DNA of 64,000 bases from Neobacillus cucumis (GTDB lineage Bacteria > Bacillota > Bacilli > Bacillales > Cytobacillaceae), in the NCBI RefSeq assembly GCF_016908975.1, contig NZ_JAFBEX010000006.1:232680-296679 (forward strand), in the 5' to 3' direction. Each line of letters opens with the position of its first letter. Within the stretch, counting starts at the first letter, position 1. This document shows positions 42,043-58,132 of this stretch, one piece after another. A model generated the notes under the pieces. That model made no database searches and had not been told where the DNA came from. It saw nothing but the letters and a program-made list of their open reading frames with translations. The position numbers and the translations under genes were made by a program.

Positions 42043-43320
42043 CTAGTTATTATACACTTGTTTTGCAGCGTCTTGAACGCCTTTCATAACTTGCTCCGGC
42101 GTCATTCCACCGCCTAACATTGTTTGAACGCCATCACCATATGGTTTAAAAATACGGCTGTCTAACGCACTATCTGTCCAAATCAACATATTGGGTTGTT
42201 CCTTAATTAAATCCATTGCTTTTACTTCTTCTTTTGTTGCGGTATTGTCATTGACTGCTCCAGAAACTGTGCTTGCTAAGCCAGTATCCTTGATTAATTT
42301 TTCGCCATTTATTTTAGAAGTCATAAACTTCAAGAACTCAACTGCTTCTTTTGGATGTTGTGATTTACTGTGAACCATAAAGCCTTCAGGTGCACCGATT
42401 AACCCGCCTTGGTCTCCTTTTGCCCCAGCAATCGTTGGAACCTTAAAGGTATCCCACTTAAAAGTGGCATCTTTCATATAAGTAATTTCTTGTGTTTCTA
42501 AGAAAGTGATGGCTGCTTTTCCACCAAGGAATAGATTTCTTGCTTCATCATGTGCAATCGCATTTGGATCTGCATTGAAGTATGGTCGTAATTCATTTAA
42601 TTTCTTTAATGCCTCTACATATCCAGGGTCGGTAAACTTGGCTCCTTGATAGCTTAAATCTTTATCAAGTACCTCTTTAGGAACTAAGCGCTGATTCAGT
42701 GCTGTCACATAGTGCGCTGCAGCCCATGGAGATTTATTTCCTAGGATAATTGGTGTTTCTCCACTCTTCTTAATCGCCTTTAAGTCGGTCATGAATTCAT
42801 CCCAAGTCGTTGGCGCTTTTAAACCTAACTTATCAAATAGGTCTTTGTTGTAGAAAAATAGCTTACTGTCTGTAAAGAGCGGCACGCCATAAACTTTGTC
42901 GTCTTTCTTAAAGAAATCAACCTGTGAGCTGATTAATTGGTTAGACCATGCAGTATCATCTTGATAATATTTTGTTAGATCTAAGGCAACACCATCTCGA
43001 ATGAACTTTTGTCCATATTCTCCTGCCCAGCTAAAGAATACATCTGGTGGATTCTGGCTTCCTAAAAGGACATTTGCTTTTTGTTTATAATCATCGTTTA
43101 ATGCGGTTACTTCTTCGATATGAATTTTAGGATTTTGCTTTTCGAACTCTGCAATAACACTCTTAAAATAGGATTTGTATGGCTCATTCGGCCAACGGTA
43201 AAAAAAGGTAATCGTAGTCTTTCCGTCTTTTGATTTTGAAGTAGTGCTTGTTGAGGAACATCCGATTATTAATGACATGACCATTAAAATACTGAAAGCT
43301 ACACTAAACCAACGTTTCAC
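42043..43320 (-). CDS. frlO: Sugar-binding lipoprotein of the ABC transporter (FrlO type)
   Basis: The 425-residue product is a family 1 extracellular solute-binding protein. Its signal peptide begins (V)KRWFSVAFSILMVM and ends in the lipobox L-I-I-G-C near residue 20. The mature part has T-I-T-F-F-Y-R-W-P, F-E-K-Q-N-P-K-I and E-K-L-G-L-K-A-P-T-T-W-D-E-F. GTG 43320 is preceded by GGGGGG at seven bases. It is the first gene of the transport operon, with a promoter/operator 125-165 bp upstream and a cre-like site in the leader. Confidence 0.9.
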   Translation of the reverse strand: MKRWFSVAFSILMVMSLIIGCSSTSTTSKSKDGKTTITFFYRWPNEPYKSYFKSVIAEFEKQNPKIHIEEVTALNDDYKQKANVLLGSQNPPDVFFSWAGEYGQKFIRDGVALDLTKYYQDDTAWSNQLISSQVDFFKKDDKVYGVPLFTDSKLFFYNKDLFDKLGLKAPTTWDEFMTDLKAIKKSGETPIILGNKSPWAAAHYVTALNQRLVPKEVLDKDLSYQGAKFTDPGYVEALKKLNELRPYFNADPNAIAHDEARNLFLGGKAAITFLETQEITYMKDATFKWDTFKVPTIAGAKGDQGGLIGAPEGFMVHSKSQHPKEAVEFLKFMTSKINGEKLIKDTGLASTVSGAVNDNTATKEEVKAMDLIKEQPNMLIWTDSALDSRIFKPYGDGVQTMLGGGMTPEQVMKGVQDAAKQVYNN

Positions 43321-43356
43321 ATACTTTCCCCCCAATAAATTCACTTTTACGATTTT

Positions 43357-43370
43357 TTAAACCGCTTTCA
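43357..43370 (-). promoter_or_regulatory. cre-like site in the frlO leader
   Basis: TGAAAGCGGTTTAA on the minus strand matches 13 of 14 positions of TGWNANCGNTNWCA. CcpA bound downstream of the promoter would act as a road block. Confidence 0.5.
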
Positions 43371-43444
43371 TAAAGAACTAAACTAATTGGTTATTGCTTT
43401 GTTCCTCCTCCTTCGACTTATCCTATCAGTGTTTATCACCTGTT

Positions 43445-43486
43445 GTTATATAATATATTATTACATGTTATAACGTTTATCGTCAA
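43445..43486 (-). promoter_or_regulatory. Promoter and operator of frlO
   Basis: On the minus strand TTGACG (43481-43486), 17 bp, TAATAA (43458-43463). An inverted repeat with GTTATA...TATAAC ends (43445-43474) covers the -10 region and shares half-sites with the repeat at 36581. The remaining 499-base gap to atpC holds only AT-rich DNA, a short R1 repeat and the atp terminator. Confidence 0.55.
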
Positions 43487-43694
43487 TATCGAAATAGCTA
43501 AAACTTTCAAACTATTTATTACGGAAAAGGAATCATTCAAATGACGATTTTTCGACAACCGAAAAGATATTTTACAATACTACTTATTTAGATAAAAATA
43601 ACATAATAACGGAGTTTCTAATAGATAAAAATTATCTATTTAAAAATAAAATTGTTTGCCTTTTATATAAAGGCGAGCTGTGTTAAAAGTGGAT

Positions 43695-43736
43695 GTTGAT
43701 TTCCGCTCCAGGCACTCGCTTTCCGCTTCAATCAAC
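43695..43736. repeat. Dispersed repeat R1, minimal copy (42 bp)
   Basis: GTTGATTTCCGCTCCAGGCA ... CGCTTCAATCAAC: only the outer arms of the R1 element seen complete at 45781-45908. Confidence 0.75.
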
Positions 43737-43776
43737 ATCGTTCCAAAATCATCAATACCTTTTAATACAGCAATAT

Positions 43777-43808
43777 AAAAAAACCCCTCCGGGAATCCGA
43801 AGAGGTTT
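43777..43808 (-). terminator. Terminator of the atp operon
   Basis: Nine-base stem AACCTCTTC/GGAGGGGTT (with G-T pairs) followed on the minus strand by TTTTTTTATA. Confidence 0.75.
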
Positions 43809-43819
43809 GATGTTTTATA

Positions 43820-44230
<411 letters not shown>

Positions 44231-44248
44231 TTACCCTCCTGGCAAACT

Positions 44249-45721
<1,473 letters not shown>

Positions 45722-45780
45722 TCATTCCCAAGTCTACACCTATCTCGGACCCTACCTTGGGTTCCTTTTTATAAATTGAT

Positions 45781-45908
45781 GTTGATTTCCGCTCCAGGCG
45801 CTCGCTTTCCGCGGGCGTGCCGGTGAGCCTCCTCGGCGCTTCCGCGCCTGTGGGGTCTCACCTGCCCCGTACTCCCGCAGGAGTCGAGCGCCTTCCGCTC
45901 CAATCAAC
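45781..45908. repeat. Dispersed repeat R1, complete copy in the atpG-atpD gap
   Basis: A 128-bp imperfect palindrome from GTTGATTTCCGCTCCAGG to CGCTCCAATCAAC with an inner GC-rich part (GGTGAGCCTCC...GGGGTCTCACC). Shorter copies lie at 62587-62686, 63846 and 43695. The family is widespread in Bacillaceae as far as I recall. Confidence 0.9.
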
Positions 45909-45941
45909 TAGATTCGCAATGGCCGTTCAGCCATTAACCTA

Positions 45942-46805
<864 letters not shown>

Positions 46806-46831
46806 TCACCACCCTTTTTCAAAGAATGTCT

Positions 46832-46866
46832 GGTTTTAGACCGTGCGGCGGACCGCACGTCTAAAC
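46832..46866. promoter_or_regulatory. Strong hairpin in the atpA-atpG gap
   Basis: GGTTTTAGACCGTGCGG pairs with CCGCACGTCTAAACC around a CGGA loop, with two one-base bulges. No T tract, so it is more likely an mRNA processing or stability element than a terminator. Confidence 0.65.
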
Positions 46867-46887
46867 CCTTCAATATGTCAGACCCTA

Positions 46888-48411
<1,524 letters not shown>

Positions 48412-48451
48412 CTATGATACTTTGCGTATATTTTTTGCAACGTTCACTATT

Positions 48452-48604
48452 AGAATTGTCCAGCTACAGCTCCCAGCGGCGAGACGACTTCGCTCTTCGC
48501 CCTACGATAAGTCAACATCGATTCGCTTACGCTCATCGTGTTTCCATTATCTCGGTTGAAGTGCTCCAGTCCTGTCGTGCGCTAAACGGTCGCTTCCGCT
48601 TTTC
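48452..48604. repeat. Diverged R2-type repeat in the atpH-atpA gap
   Basis: It opens AGAATTGTCCAGCTACAGC like R2 and ends CGCTTCCGCTTTTC, but its middle (CATCGATTCGCTTACGCTC) differs from the copies at 11403 and 22255. Confidence 0.7.
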
Positions 48605-48607
48605 TTG

Positions 48608-49716
<1,109 letters not shown>

Positions 49717-49741
49717 TCATGTGATAAAACAAACATAAACG

Positions 49742-49777
49742 AATGGCGAAGGTTTTCTTGACATTCACTTCGCCATT
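49742..49777 (-). promoter_or_regulatory. Hairpin after atpE
   Basis: Ten-base perfect stem AATGGCGAAG/CTTCGCCATT between atpE and atpF, without a T tract. It could protect the atpE mRNA end and help raise c-subunit output. Confidence 0.6.
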
Positions 49778-49792
49778 TGGAGTCTTTCAATA

Positions 49793-50790
<998 letters not shown>

Positions 50791-50802
50791 TCACCTCACT
50801 TC

Positions 50803-51183
50803 CTAGTTTTGTTTTCTAATATAAAATGAATAAAACACATAATATATCGTAATGACAATGTAATTTGTCATTAGTCCCAATACTACACCAACTATTTCGA
50901 AATTATGCGGCCATCTTAAAGCAACCATAACGGCAATTGCCGCCATTGCCAATCTGGCTGTAGAGCCGAGTGAGCGTAATTTTTTTCCACTTGTGACCGA
51001 CTTATCAAACTTGTTCATTTTTATGTACAGCATCACTAAGATGATCAGACTACACGCTGTTCCAAGAAGTAAGCCCATAAAGACTCTTTGATAGGAAGTA
51101 AAACCCCAGCCTAAGACATAGAAAGCCATTAAATAGAACATCCATTTGCAAGTCCGCTTATACGTTTCTTTAAATTCTGTCAT
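50803..51183 (-). CDS. atpI: ATP synthase subunit I
   Basis: The 126-residue product has four membrane helices and sits directly before atpB, 18 bases away. AtpI-type proteins help c-ring assembly. Sequence is poorly conserved, so the call rests on size, topology and position. Confidence 0.88.
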   Translation of the reverse strand: MTEFKETYKRTCKWMFYLMAFYVLGWGFTSYQRVFMGLLLGTACSLIILVMLYIKMNKFDKSVTSGKKLRSLGSTARLAMAAIAVMVALRWPHNFEIVGVVLGLMTNYIVITIYYVFYSFYIRKQN

Positions 51184-51189
51184 TACGAA

Positions 51190-51408
51190 TTAATCTCCTG
51201 AAAAGTAGTTTCGGATTGATCGCAGCATGGAATACGTCCCAGATGCCAATCCTATCAGAAGTCCGACTATTAAGAAAATTGGATCTGTGCTAAAGTGATG
51301 ATCCAGCCATTGGCCAGCAAAAATGCCCACAAGAATGCATCCCACTAATTGGGCAACGATTGCGGTCATTAGAGCATAAGCTTTTAATGGATTGCGGTCC
51401 TTCTTCAT
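51190..51408 (-). CDS. atpZ: AtpZ-type small membrane protein
   Basis: The 72-residue product has two membrane helices with the AtpZ/AtpI pattern G-I-F-A-G-Q-W-L-D and G-L-L-I-G-L-A-S-G-T-Y. It is the first gene of the operon, six bases before atpI. In some Bacillus AtpZ is linked to Mg2+ supply for the enzyme. Confidence 0.88.
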   Translation of the reverse strand: MKKDRNPLKAYALMTAIVAQLVGCILVGIFAGQWLDHHFSTDPIFLIVGLLIGLASGTYSMLRSIRNYFSGD

Positions 51409-51531
51409 AATTTAAATCATCCTCTCCGTCAGAGAATGAGTAGCGGACTAAAAGTTATTTTAGGAAAGCTGATAACTTGTTTCATGTCAAATGAAATTTT
51501 AATGAAAACCCTACCATGCATACCCTTTGTA

Positions 51532-51560
51532 AGCATACAATAGGCACCCTCCAATGTCAA
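51532..51560 (-). promoter_or_regulatory. Sigma-A promoter of the atp operon
   Basis: On the minus strand TTGACA (51555-51560), 17 bp, TATGCT (51532-51537), giving a leader of about 120 bases. The rest of the 387-base gap (51409-51783) is AT-rich with no gene seen. Confidence 0.75.
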
Positions 51561-51783
51561 TGACTTTACGTGAAATATACCACAATCATGTAAGGATTTT
51601 CCCTCTTTTAGAACCCATAGTCAATACTTTTATTGTATTGTAAATTTTGAAAATTTTTAGGCTGAAATGTGTCTATTTTGTGAACTTTTAATCCAATTTT
51701 AATCTAATTCTCATAAAAGATTATCAACCTCTCCAAAAATAAGACTTGTAAACGGACTCAGTGTTCAGGTTTTTTTAATTAAA

Positions 51784-51812
51784 AAGGCTGGAGCGTCATC
51801 TTGACCCCAGCC
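51784..51812 (-). terminator. Terminator of the S8 protease gene
   Basis: GGCTGG...CCAGCC stem followed by TTTTTAATT on the minus strand; the stem includes the stop codon. Confidence 0.75.
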
Positions 51813-54000
51813 GTGAAAACGATTCATCCAATTTTTCAATCGTTATCATCCTCTCAATAAAATCCTCTTTTCCAGCTTTTTTCGCAAAAACCTTAACAAG
51901 ATACGTACCTGTTGCCGGGAGCTGTTCCTGCTTAATAATCCTACGAAGCTGTCCCTTTTTCACATTTGTTTCACTATCTAAAAATCCGACAAACCGGTAA
52001 CTTTCGGGGTTAAAAAGCGCAATACCAAACTCCTCAGCGCCCCCCGGAAGGTAGACTTCATAACGATATTCCCCCGGTCTATCACCATAAGCAAAATCAA
52101 AGCCCATGACTCTAGGATATCCAGGTTCTTCTAGTACATACAAGTAAGGGATTTGAATTCGGTCCCCTCCTGCTTCAAGCACGAGGAAGCCATCATGGAT
52201 TTTCCTTTTAAACACCTGCGGCTCAATCGTCAGTTCGACGTTAAGCTCCTTCGACTTGCCAGGTTCAAGAGTAAATGATAACGGAAACCGCCAGCTGACC
52301 CCTTCAACCTTGTGCGGAATCTGAAATGAATACCGCTGTGTCTTCCTACTTGTATTTTCAACCTTTAACACGGCCGTATGGCTGTCACCGTGCTCAATAT
52401 ACTTCCCGAAGCGAAGGCTGCTCGGCGTAACGAGCGACGTAGACCGGATTGCATCAGCTACTTGAATCCGGCCTGCCCCCTGCTCATACGTATGGTACTT
52501 ATCTTCCGGACCCGGCCCGATCGGTTTCGCGGTATTCATCAGTGCCGCTTTAATCTGCGCCGGCGTCCAGTCCGGGTGTGCCTGCTTCACTAATGCACAC
52601 GCACCCGCTACATGCGGTGCCGCCATACTTGTCCCTTGCAAGGATAAATAACCACCCGGAATCGTCGAATTGATGGCCACTCCCGGTGCAACCAAGTCCG
52701 GTTTAATCTCCCACGTCCCCGTCACAGGACCGCGCGAACTGAAGTCTGCGAGCCGGTCCTGCTCCTCCGTAACCAACACCCGTGCAGCCACACTTTGGTT
52801 CATTAATTTTTTTTGTAAAATAACTCCGTCACCCTTAGAGAGTGCTCCGACTGGGATGGTCATAGGAGTATCGACGTTTCCCATGAAGCTCCCGCTCAAA
52901 TTGTTATAGATTAATACGGCTTTAGCCCCCGCTTCATAGGCGTTTTTAGCCTTCTCGGAAAATGTAATGGTGCCCCGCTTGATCAGCACCATTTTGCCTT
53001 GAACATGTTGGAGGTCCTCTTTTCGACCAATCCCCCCGTCAACGAGTTCAAGCGAGCGGTCAAGTGCCCAGTTGCCTGAGCCATCCATCGGCTGAATCCG
53101 CATCTTTTCCCGGCTTCCTACTATTATTAAGGAAGGTATTTCCATTGTCGGTGTTGAGGCCCCAACGGAAATCGCCTTAGAGGCGGTGCCAGGTGAACCG
53201 ACCGACCAGACATCAGGCCCCGAATTACCAGAGGCTGCGACGGCAACGATGCCTTTGTCGACGGCACGGTTTAACGCAAGCGAGATGGGAAGGTCCGGTC
53301 CGTTGATTTCATTTCCGAGGGAAAGATTGACGACATCGACTTTATCTTTGATTGCCTGCTCGATGGCAGCGAGCACCTGTTCAGTCGTTCCGCCTCCGCC
53401 TGGTCCCAGCGCGCGGTAGGCCACAATTTTTGCATCCGGGGCTACGCCTTTTATTTTTCCATTGGCTGCAATGATGCCGGCCACATGGGTGCCGTGGATG
53501 GTTGCTTTGCCGACGGCGAGTGTTTCCATCGGGTCTCGGTCATTGTCCACGAGGTCGTGCCCGCCGGCATAGTTTCTTTTTAAATCAGGGTGGGTATAGT
53601 CGACTCCCGTATCAATGATGCCCACCGTAATGCCTTTGCCAGTGAGGCGATGGTTGTCTTCGTCAAAAATGCCGCGAACCTCATCCCCACCAATGATTTT
53701 GACGCTTTTTTCGGTTTCAGCTTGGTATTTGGTGACAGGCGAAACCGTAAGGATGCGTTCTTGCTGGCTAAGCTTTGCAATCGTATCTGGGCTGCCTTCG
53801 ATGGAAAAACCATTTAGGGCTTCCCGGAAAATACGGCGCAGTTTAATGTCTTTATAGGTGTTAACCATACGGTTGATTTCTTGATCGGACTGCGGTTGTT
53901 TCAGGACCACAATCGCAACCTGTGTCGTTTTTGGTATCGGTGGATGGATGAGTACGGTGGAGGTTTGGATGGTTAGCAGGATTGATAACAGCCATTTCAT
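51796..54000 (-). CDS. Secreted subtilisin-like serine protease (S8, Vpr-like)
   Basis: The 734-residue product has a short signal peptide (MKWLLSILLTIQTSTVLI), an inhibitor_I9-like propeptide, and an S8 catalytic domain: Asp in G-I-I-D-T-G-V-D-Y-T-H-P, His in H-G-T-H-V-A-G, oxyanion Asn in A-A-S-G-N-S-G, Ser in G-T-S-M-A-A-P-H-V-A-G. A PA domain is inserted before the Ser (G-A-K-A-V-L-I-Y-N-N). A Fn3-like C-terminal part follows. This layout is that of B. subtilis Vpr, though shorter than Vpr's about 800 residues. The start at 54000 follows AAGGGGAA. No sorting signal is seen, so it should be released. Confidence 0.92.
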   Translation of the reverse strand: MKWLLSILLTIQTSTVLIHPPIPKTTQVAIVVLKQPQSDQEINRMVNTYKDIKLRRIFREALNGFSIEGSPDTIAKLSQQERILTVSPVTKYQAETEKSVKIIGGDEVRGIFDEDNHRLTGKGITVGIIDTGVDYTHPDLKRNYAGGHDLVDNDRDPMETLAVGKATIHGTHVAGIIAANGKIKGVAPDAKIVAYRALGPGGGGTTEQVLAAIEQAIKDKVDVVNLSLGNEINGPDLPISLALNRAVDKGIVAVAASGNSGPDVWSVGSPGTASKAISVGASTPTMEIPSLIIVGSREKMRIQPMDGSGNWALDRSLELVDGGIGRKEDLQHVQGKMVLIKRGTITFSEKAKNAYEAGAKAVLIYNNLSGSFMGNVDTPMTIPVGALSKGDGVILQKKLMNQSVAARVLVTEEQDRLADFSSRGPVTGTWEIKPDLVAPGVAINSTIPGGYLSLQGTSMAAPHVAGACALVKQAHPDWTPAQIKAALMNTAKPIGPGPEDKYHTYEQGAGRIQVADAIRSTSLVTPSSLRFGKYIEHGDSHTAVLKVENTSRKTQRYSFQIPHKVEGVSWRFPLSFTLEPGKSKELNVELTIEPQVFKRKIHDGFLVLEAGGDRIQIPYLYVLEEPGYPRVMGFDFAYGDRPGEYRYEVYLPGGAEEFGIALFNPESYRFVGFLDSETNVKKGQLRRIIKQEQLPATGTYLVKVFAKKAGKEDFIERMITIEKLDESFSRLGSR

Positions 54001-54033
54001 TGCCGGATTCCCCTTTTTCCTCATAGCGTTTTC

Positions 54034-55017
54034 TTAGAACAGGGAAAGTATGCAGTCTGGTGGGAGAAAGTATTGGGCTGCTCGTTTGCTGTTTCCGTCT
54101 GCCGGAAGATGGAGGGTGTGAAGAAGGTATTTCGCGACACCACGCTGCTCAATTATTAAAAATCCCTGAAAGTCTCTTACGGTTAAGGGAACGTTCATTA
54201 ATAAGAAAAAGTCCTTCACTGCAATGAGATGTGCATTTTTAGAGTACGTCTTACAAATGGAACAATACCATGCGGCAGAGACTCTTATCATTGGAAGTGC
54301 TTGACACTTAGGACATGGAACACCGGGTCGGATATCAGATTTGGGAATACTATAGGTTTTGAGGATATCGGGGTAGGAGGGAATTCTTTGGGATAATAGA
54401 TAGTCACAGGCTTGGGTAAGTGCTCTGCCTTTTAGAAGCGGATTTTGATATTTTTCGGAAATCTGAGCGACCTTTTCCTCTAAATTTTCGGCATAAATCA
54501 TATGTTTGAAGATATGCTCATTTCCCGGGTTTGTTTTAAGGATGGTTGAATTTCGGCTAAATACAACTAAGTACTCAATCGGAATGGGTTTTAGTTTATG
54601 CGCCAAGTTCCATTGCATTAATTGACTTCGGTGTCGTTTTGCCTGTGTTAGCGGGTTAGAGATTCCTTCCTCTATCTCTTTATACCTTCTTATTACACCA
54701 TTCGTATTTTGATCAAAAAATAATGTCCCAGTTATGTTTTTTATTTCTAAAACTAAGCCAAATATTTGCGACATAATGAGTGTGTCGATTTGGAAGGTGT
54801 TTTTATTTTTCAAACGAAGGTCATTCATAATCCGATACTGATCGTCTGGCAGGTAGCTTAAGTAGTAATCCACATTTTTCTCTCCGGAGTAGCCTGTTTT
54901 CCAATTAATAAGTTCTTTTTCGATATCATGGTATCTGGAATGAGTCTTGGGTAATCTTCTCAGCAGAGCTTCGCGCTGTAATAATGGGATGGGAATCGGT
55001 CTTTCATTTAGTATCAT
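54034..55017 (-). CDS. NERD-domain protein with C-terminal zinc-finger-like motif
   Basis: The 327-residue product has a NERD (nuclease-related) domain near residues 40-160: G-E-K-N-V-D-Y-Y-L, then Q-I-D-T-L-I-M and G-L-V-L-E-I-K-N-I, with N-P-L-T-Q-A-K-R-H-R-x-Q-L. The Asp-...-Glu-x-Lys triad fits a PD-(D/E)xK fold. At about 240-262 two cysteine pairs, C-P-K-C and C-S-I-C, suggest a zinc finger. Function is unknown; such proteins are common in Bacillus and are often spoken of as possible nucleases. It precedes the protease gene by about 30 bases and may share its transcript. Confidence 0.85.
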   Translation of the reverse strand: MILNERPIPIPLLQREALLRRLPKTHSRYHDIEKELINWKTGYSGEKNVDYYLSYLPDDQYRIMNDLRLKNKNTFQIDTLIMSQIFGLVLEIKNITGTLFFDQNTNGVIRRYKEIEEGISNPLTQAKRHRSQLMQWNLAHKLKPIPIEYLVVFSRNSTILKTNPGNEHIFKHMIYAENLEEKVAQISEKYQNPLLKGRALTQACDYLLSQRIPSYPDILKTYSIPKSDIRPGVPCPKCQALPMIRVSAAWYCSICKTYSKNAHLIAVKDFFLLMNVPLTVRDFQGFLIIEQRGVAKYLLHTLHLPADGNSKRAAQYFLPPDCILSLF

Positions 55018-55137
55018 CTGTTTTTCCTCCTTAAATTGGGATTTCCCCTCTTAATTTTCCTTATTTTTGTGGAAATTCCTGCTTATTAATTGGGAATACT
55101 CTGTGAACGTTTTTTTGTATTGAGGTGGCGTGAGGGG

Positions 55138-55735
55138 GATTGGCTGATTTGGGAAGAACATTGGCTCATTTTTCGGCAACATTGGATTTTTTATCAATTA
55201 CACCCAATTGGGCAACCCAGTAAAAAGACCAGTCATGCCTCGCTTTTTCCGGATTGGTTCATTTTCCAGTCGAATTGGCTCATTTTTTTCAAGTATTGGC
55301 TCATTTTTGCCGTTCAATGGCTCATTCTCCCACAGGATTGGCTCATTTTTCAGCAACATTGGACTTTTTACCATTCATACCCAATTGGGCAACTCGGTAA
55401 AATGACCTATCATGCCTCGCTTCTTCCGGATTGGCTCATTTTTTCAAGTATTGGCTCATTTTTGCCGTTCATTGGCTCATTCTCCCACAGGATTGGCTCA
55501 TTTTTCGGCAACATTGGACTTTTTACCATTCATACCCAATTGGGCAACCGAGTAAAAAGACCTATCATGCCTCGCTTTTTCCGGATTGGCTCATTTTCCA
55601 GTCGAATTGGCTCATTTTTTTCAAGTATTGGCTCATTTTTGCCGTTCAATGGCTCATTCTCCCACAGGATTGGCTCATTTTGCAGCAACATCGGACCTTT
55701 TATCACTTATACCCAACCAGCCACCCCCCGTCCAA
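55138..55735. repeat. Nested tandem repeat array (155/177-bp units made of TTGGCTCATTTTT)
   Basis: CCCAATTGGG occurs at 55203, 55380 and 55535 and a decayed copy at 55712, giving spacings of 177, 155 and 177 bp. The 22-bp difference equals one missing CCAGTCGAATTGGCTCATTTT block. Within each unit TTGGCTCATTTTT or a close variant recurs four to six times. It fills the 763-base gap between the NERD gene and upp; the open frames it creates (Ile-Gly-Ser-Phe repeats) have no ribosome binding site and are not called. Confidence 0.92.
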
Positions 55736-55748
55736 TCCCCACACAACT

Positions 55749-55774
55749 AAAAAGCCGAGCTTCCTCAGCTCGAC
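55749..55774 (-). terminator. Terminator of upp
   Basis: GTCGAGCT/AGCTCGGC stem followed by TTTTTAGTT on the minus strand. Confidence 0.8.
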
Positions 55775-55780
55775 TTTCCA

Positions 55781-56431
<651 letters not shown>

Positions 56432-56660
56432 TTAATCATCGTCTCATTTTACAGAAAAAAGACCTATAGAGCAACCCATTATCTTTCGACGTAAGAAGCC
56501 TAAATTGAGTGAATTTTCCCGAAATACTAAGTAAGTCTAGTAAGCTTTAGATTTCGAATATTATGTGACATTTATTCAGAGACTGCACTCCAGACTACTT
56601 TTTCTCGCTAACCCTATACTGCCTTGATTTTTCCCAGTATTCCTGTCCAAATTTACGTAT

Positions 56661-56686
56661 AAAAAACCCCCACCAAAAGGCGAGGG
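56661..56686 (-). terminator. Terminator of glyA
   Basis: CCCTCGCC/GGTGGGGG stem (G-T pairs) with TTTT loop and a TTTTTT tail on the minus strand. Confidence 0.75.
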
Positions 56687-56698
56687 CCGAACCATATA

Positions 56699-57940
56699 TT
56701 AATATTCTGGGTATAAAACGAATTTGCTCGTTAATGCTTCAACGCGTTCGCGTGCTACTGCAAGCTGTGCTTCGTCTTCATGATTTTTCAATGTGAAAGC
56801 GATGATAGACGCAATTTCATCCATATCTTCTAAACCAAAACCACGGCTTGTAACCGCCGCAGTACCGATACGGACACCGCTTGTTACAAATGGGCTATTT
56901 TGGTCAAATGGAATGGTGTTTTTATTAACGGTAATGCCGACTTCATCCAACACATGTTCTGCAATCTTACCAGTTAAACCAAGGCTTGTCACATCAACTA
57001 ATAGCAAGTGATTATCTGTACCGCCCGATACAAGCTTTAAGCCTTCTTTTTGTAGACTTTCAGCTAAACGGCTTGCATTCGCGATAATATTAGCAGCATA
57101 TTCTTTAAAGCTATCTTGCAATGCTTCACCAAAGGCAACAGCTTTCGCTCCAATAACGTGCATAAGCGGACCGCCTTGAATGCCAGGGAAGATCGATTTA
57201 TCAATCTTCTTACCAAATTCTTCTTTGCATAGGATCATACCGCCGCGAGGTCCACGTAATGTCTTGTGAGTAGTAGTTGTTACAAAATCAGCGTATGGCA
57301 CTGGGTTTTGGTGCAAGCCTGCTGCAACAAGACCAGCGATGTGAGCCATATCGACCATTAAGTAAGCTCCTACTTCGTCCGCAATCTCACGGAATTTCGC
57401 AAAGTCGATAGCACGAGGGTAAGCACTCGCACCTGCTACGATTAACTTTGGCTTATGAGCAAGAGCTTTTTCACGTACATCATCATAATTGATGCGGTGA
57501 GTCGTTTCGTCAACACCATATTCAACGAAGTTATATTGAATACCACTGAAGTTTACTGGGCTTCCGTGTGTTAAGTGTCCGCCGTGAGATAAGTTCATTC
57601 CTAGAACCGTATCGCCTTGCTCGAGGATGGTGAAGTAAACAGCCATGTTGGCTTGTGCTCCTGAATGCGGCTGAACGTTAACGTATTCAGCACCGAAAAT
57701 TTGTTTTGCACGATCGCGGGCCAAATCTTCCACTACATCCACATACTCACAACCGCCATAATAACGGCGTCCTGGGTAGCCTTCTGCATACTTATTTGTT
57801 AATACCGAACCTTGTGCTTCCATGACTGCTTCACTTACAAAGTTTTCTGATGCAATTAATTCAATTTTTGAACGTTGACGTCCTAATTCCTGTTGAATCG
57901 CTTGAAAAACCTGCTCGTCCGCTTGAGACAAATGCTTCAT
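56699..57940 (-). CDS. glyA: Serine hydroxymethyltransferase
   Basis: The 413-residue PLP enzyme converts serine and tetrahydrofolate to glycine and methylene-THF. The PLP Lys is in [14 protein letters not shown], with S-E-N-F-V-S near the N-terminus, G-A-Q-A-N and [19 protein letters not shown] precedes the ATG. Confidence 0.97.
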   Translation of the reverse strand: MKHLSQADEQVFQAIQQELGRQRSKIELIASENFVSEAVMEAQGSVLTNKYAEGYPGRRYYGGCEYVDVVEDLARDRAKQIFGAEYVNVQPHSGAQANMAVYFTILEQGDTVLGMNLSHGGHLTHGSPVNFSGIQYNFVEYGVDETTHRINYDDVREKALAHKPKLIVAGASAYPRAIDFAKFREIADEVGAYLMVDMAHIAGLVAAGLHQNPVPYADFVTTTTHKTLRGPRGGMILCKEEFGKKIDKSIFPGIQGGPLMHVIGAKAVAFGEALQDSFKEYAANIIANASRLAESLQKEGLKLVSGGTDNHLLLVDVTSLGLTGKIAEHVLDEVGITVNKNTIPFDQNSPFVTSGVRIGTAAVTSRGFGLEDMDEIASIIAFTLKNHEDEAQLAVARERVEALTSKFVLYPEY

Positions 57941-58055
57941 CCTAAATCCCCCTTATATGTTTAACACAATTAAAATTAAAATTCAAAATCGAAAATTCCT
58001 TCTTCATTCTAACATATCTTTCGGATTTTGCCACCCTAAACTCTATAAAAATAGT

Positions 58056-58080
58056 ATAAATGGTGTCTGACACCATTTAT
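58056..58080. repeat. 25-bp palindrome around GGTGTCTGACACC
   Basis: ATAAATGGTGTC-T-GACACCATTTAT, a perfect odd palindrome upstream of glyA and after ywlG. Related to the short GGTGTCAGGCACC family. Confidence 0.75.
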
Positions 58081-58117
58081 AACCGAACAATCATGCAAAT
58101 TGTGGAAATGTTACAAA

Positions 58118-58132
58118 TGGTGTCAGGCACCA
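58118..58132. repeat. Short palindrome overlapping the ywlG stop codon
   Basis: TGGTGTCAGGCACCA; the last two sense codons and the TGA stop of ywlG (58123) lie inside it. Confidence 0.75.
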
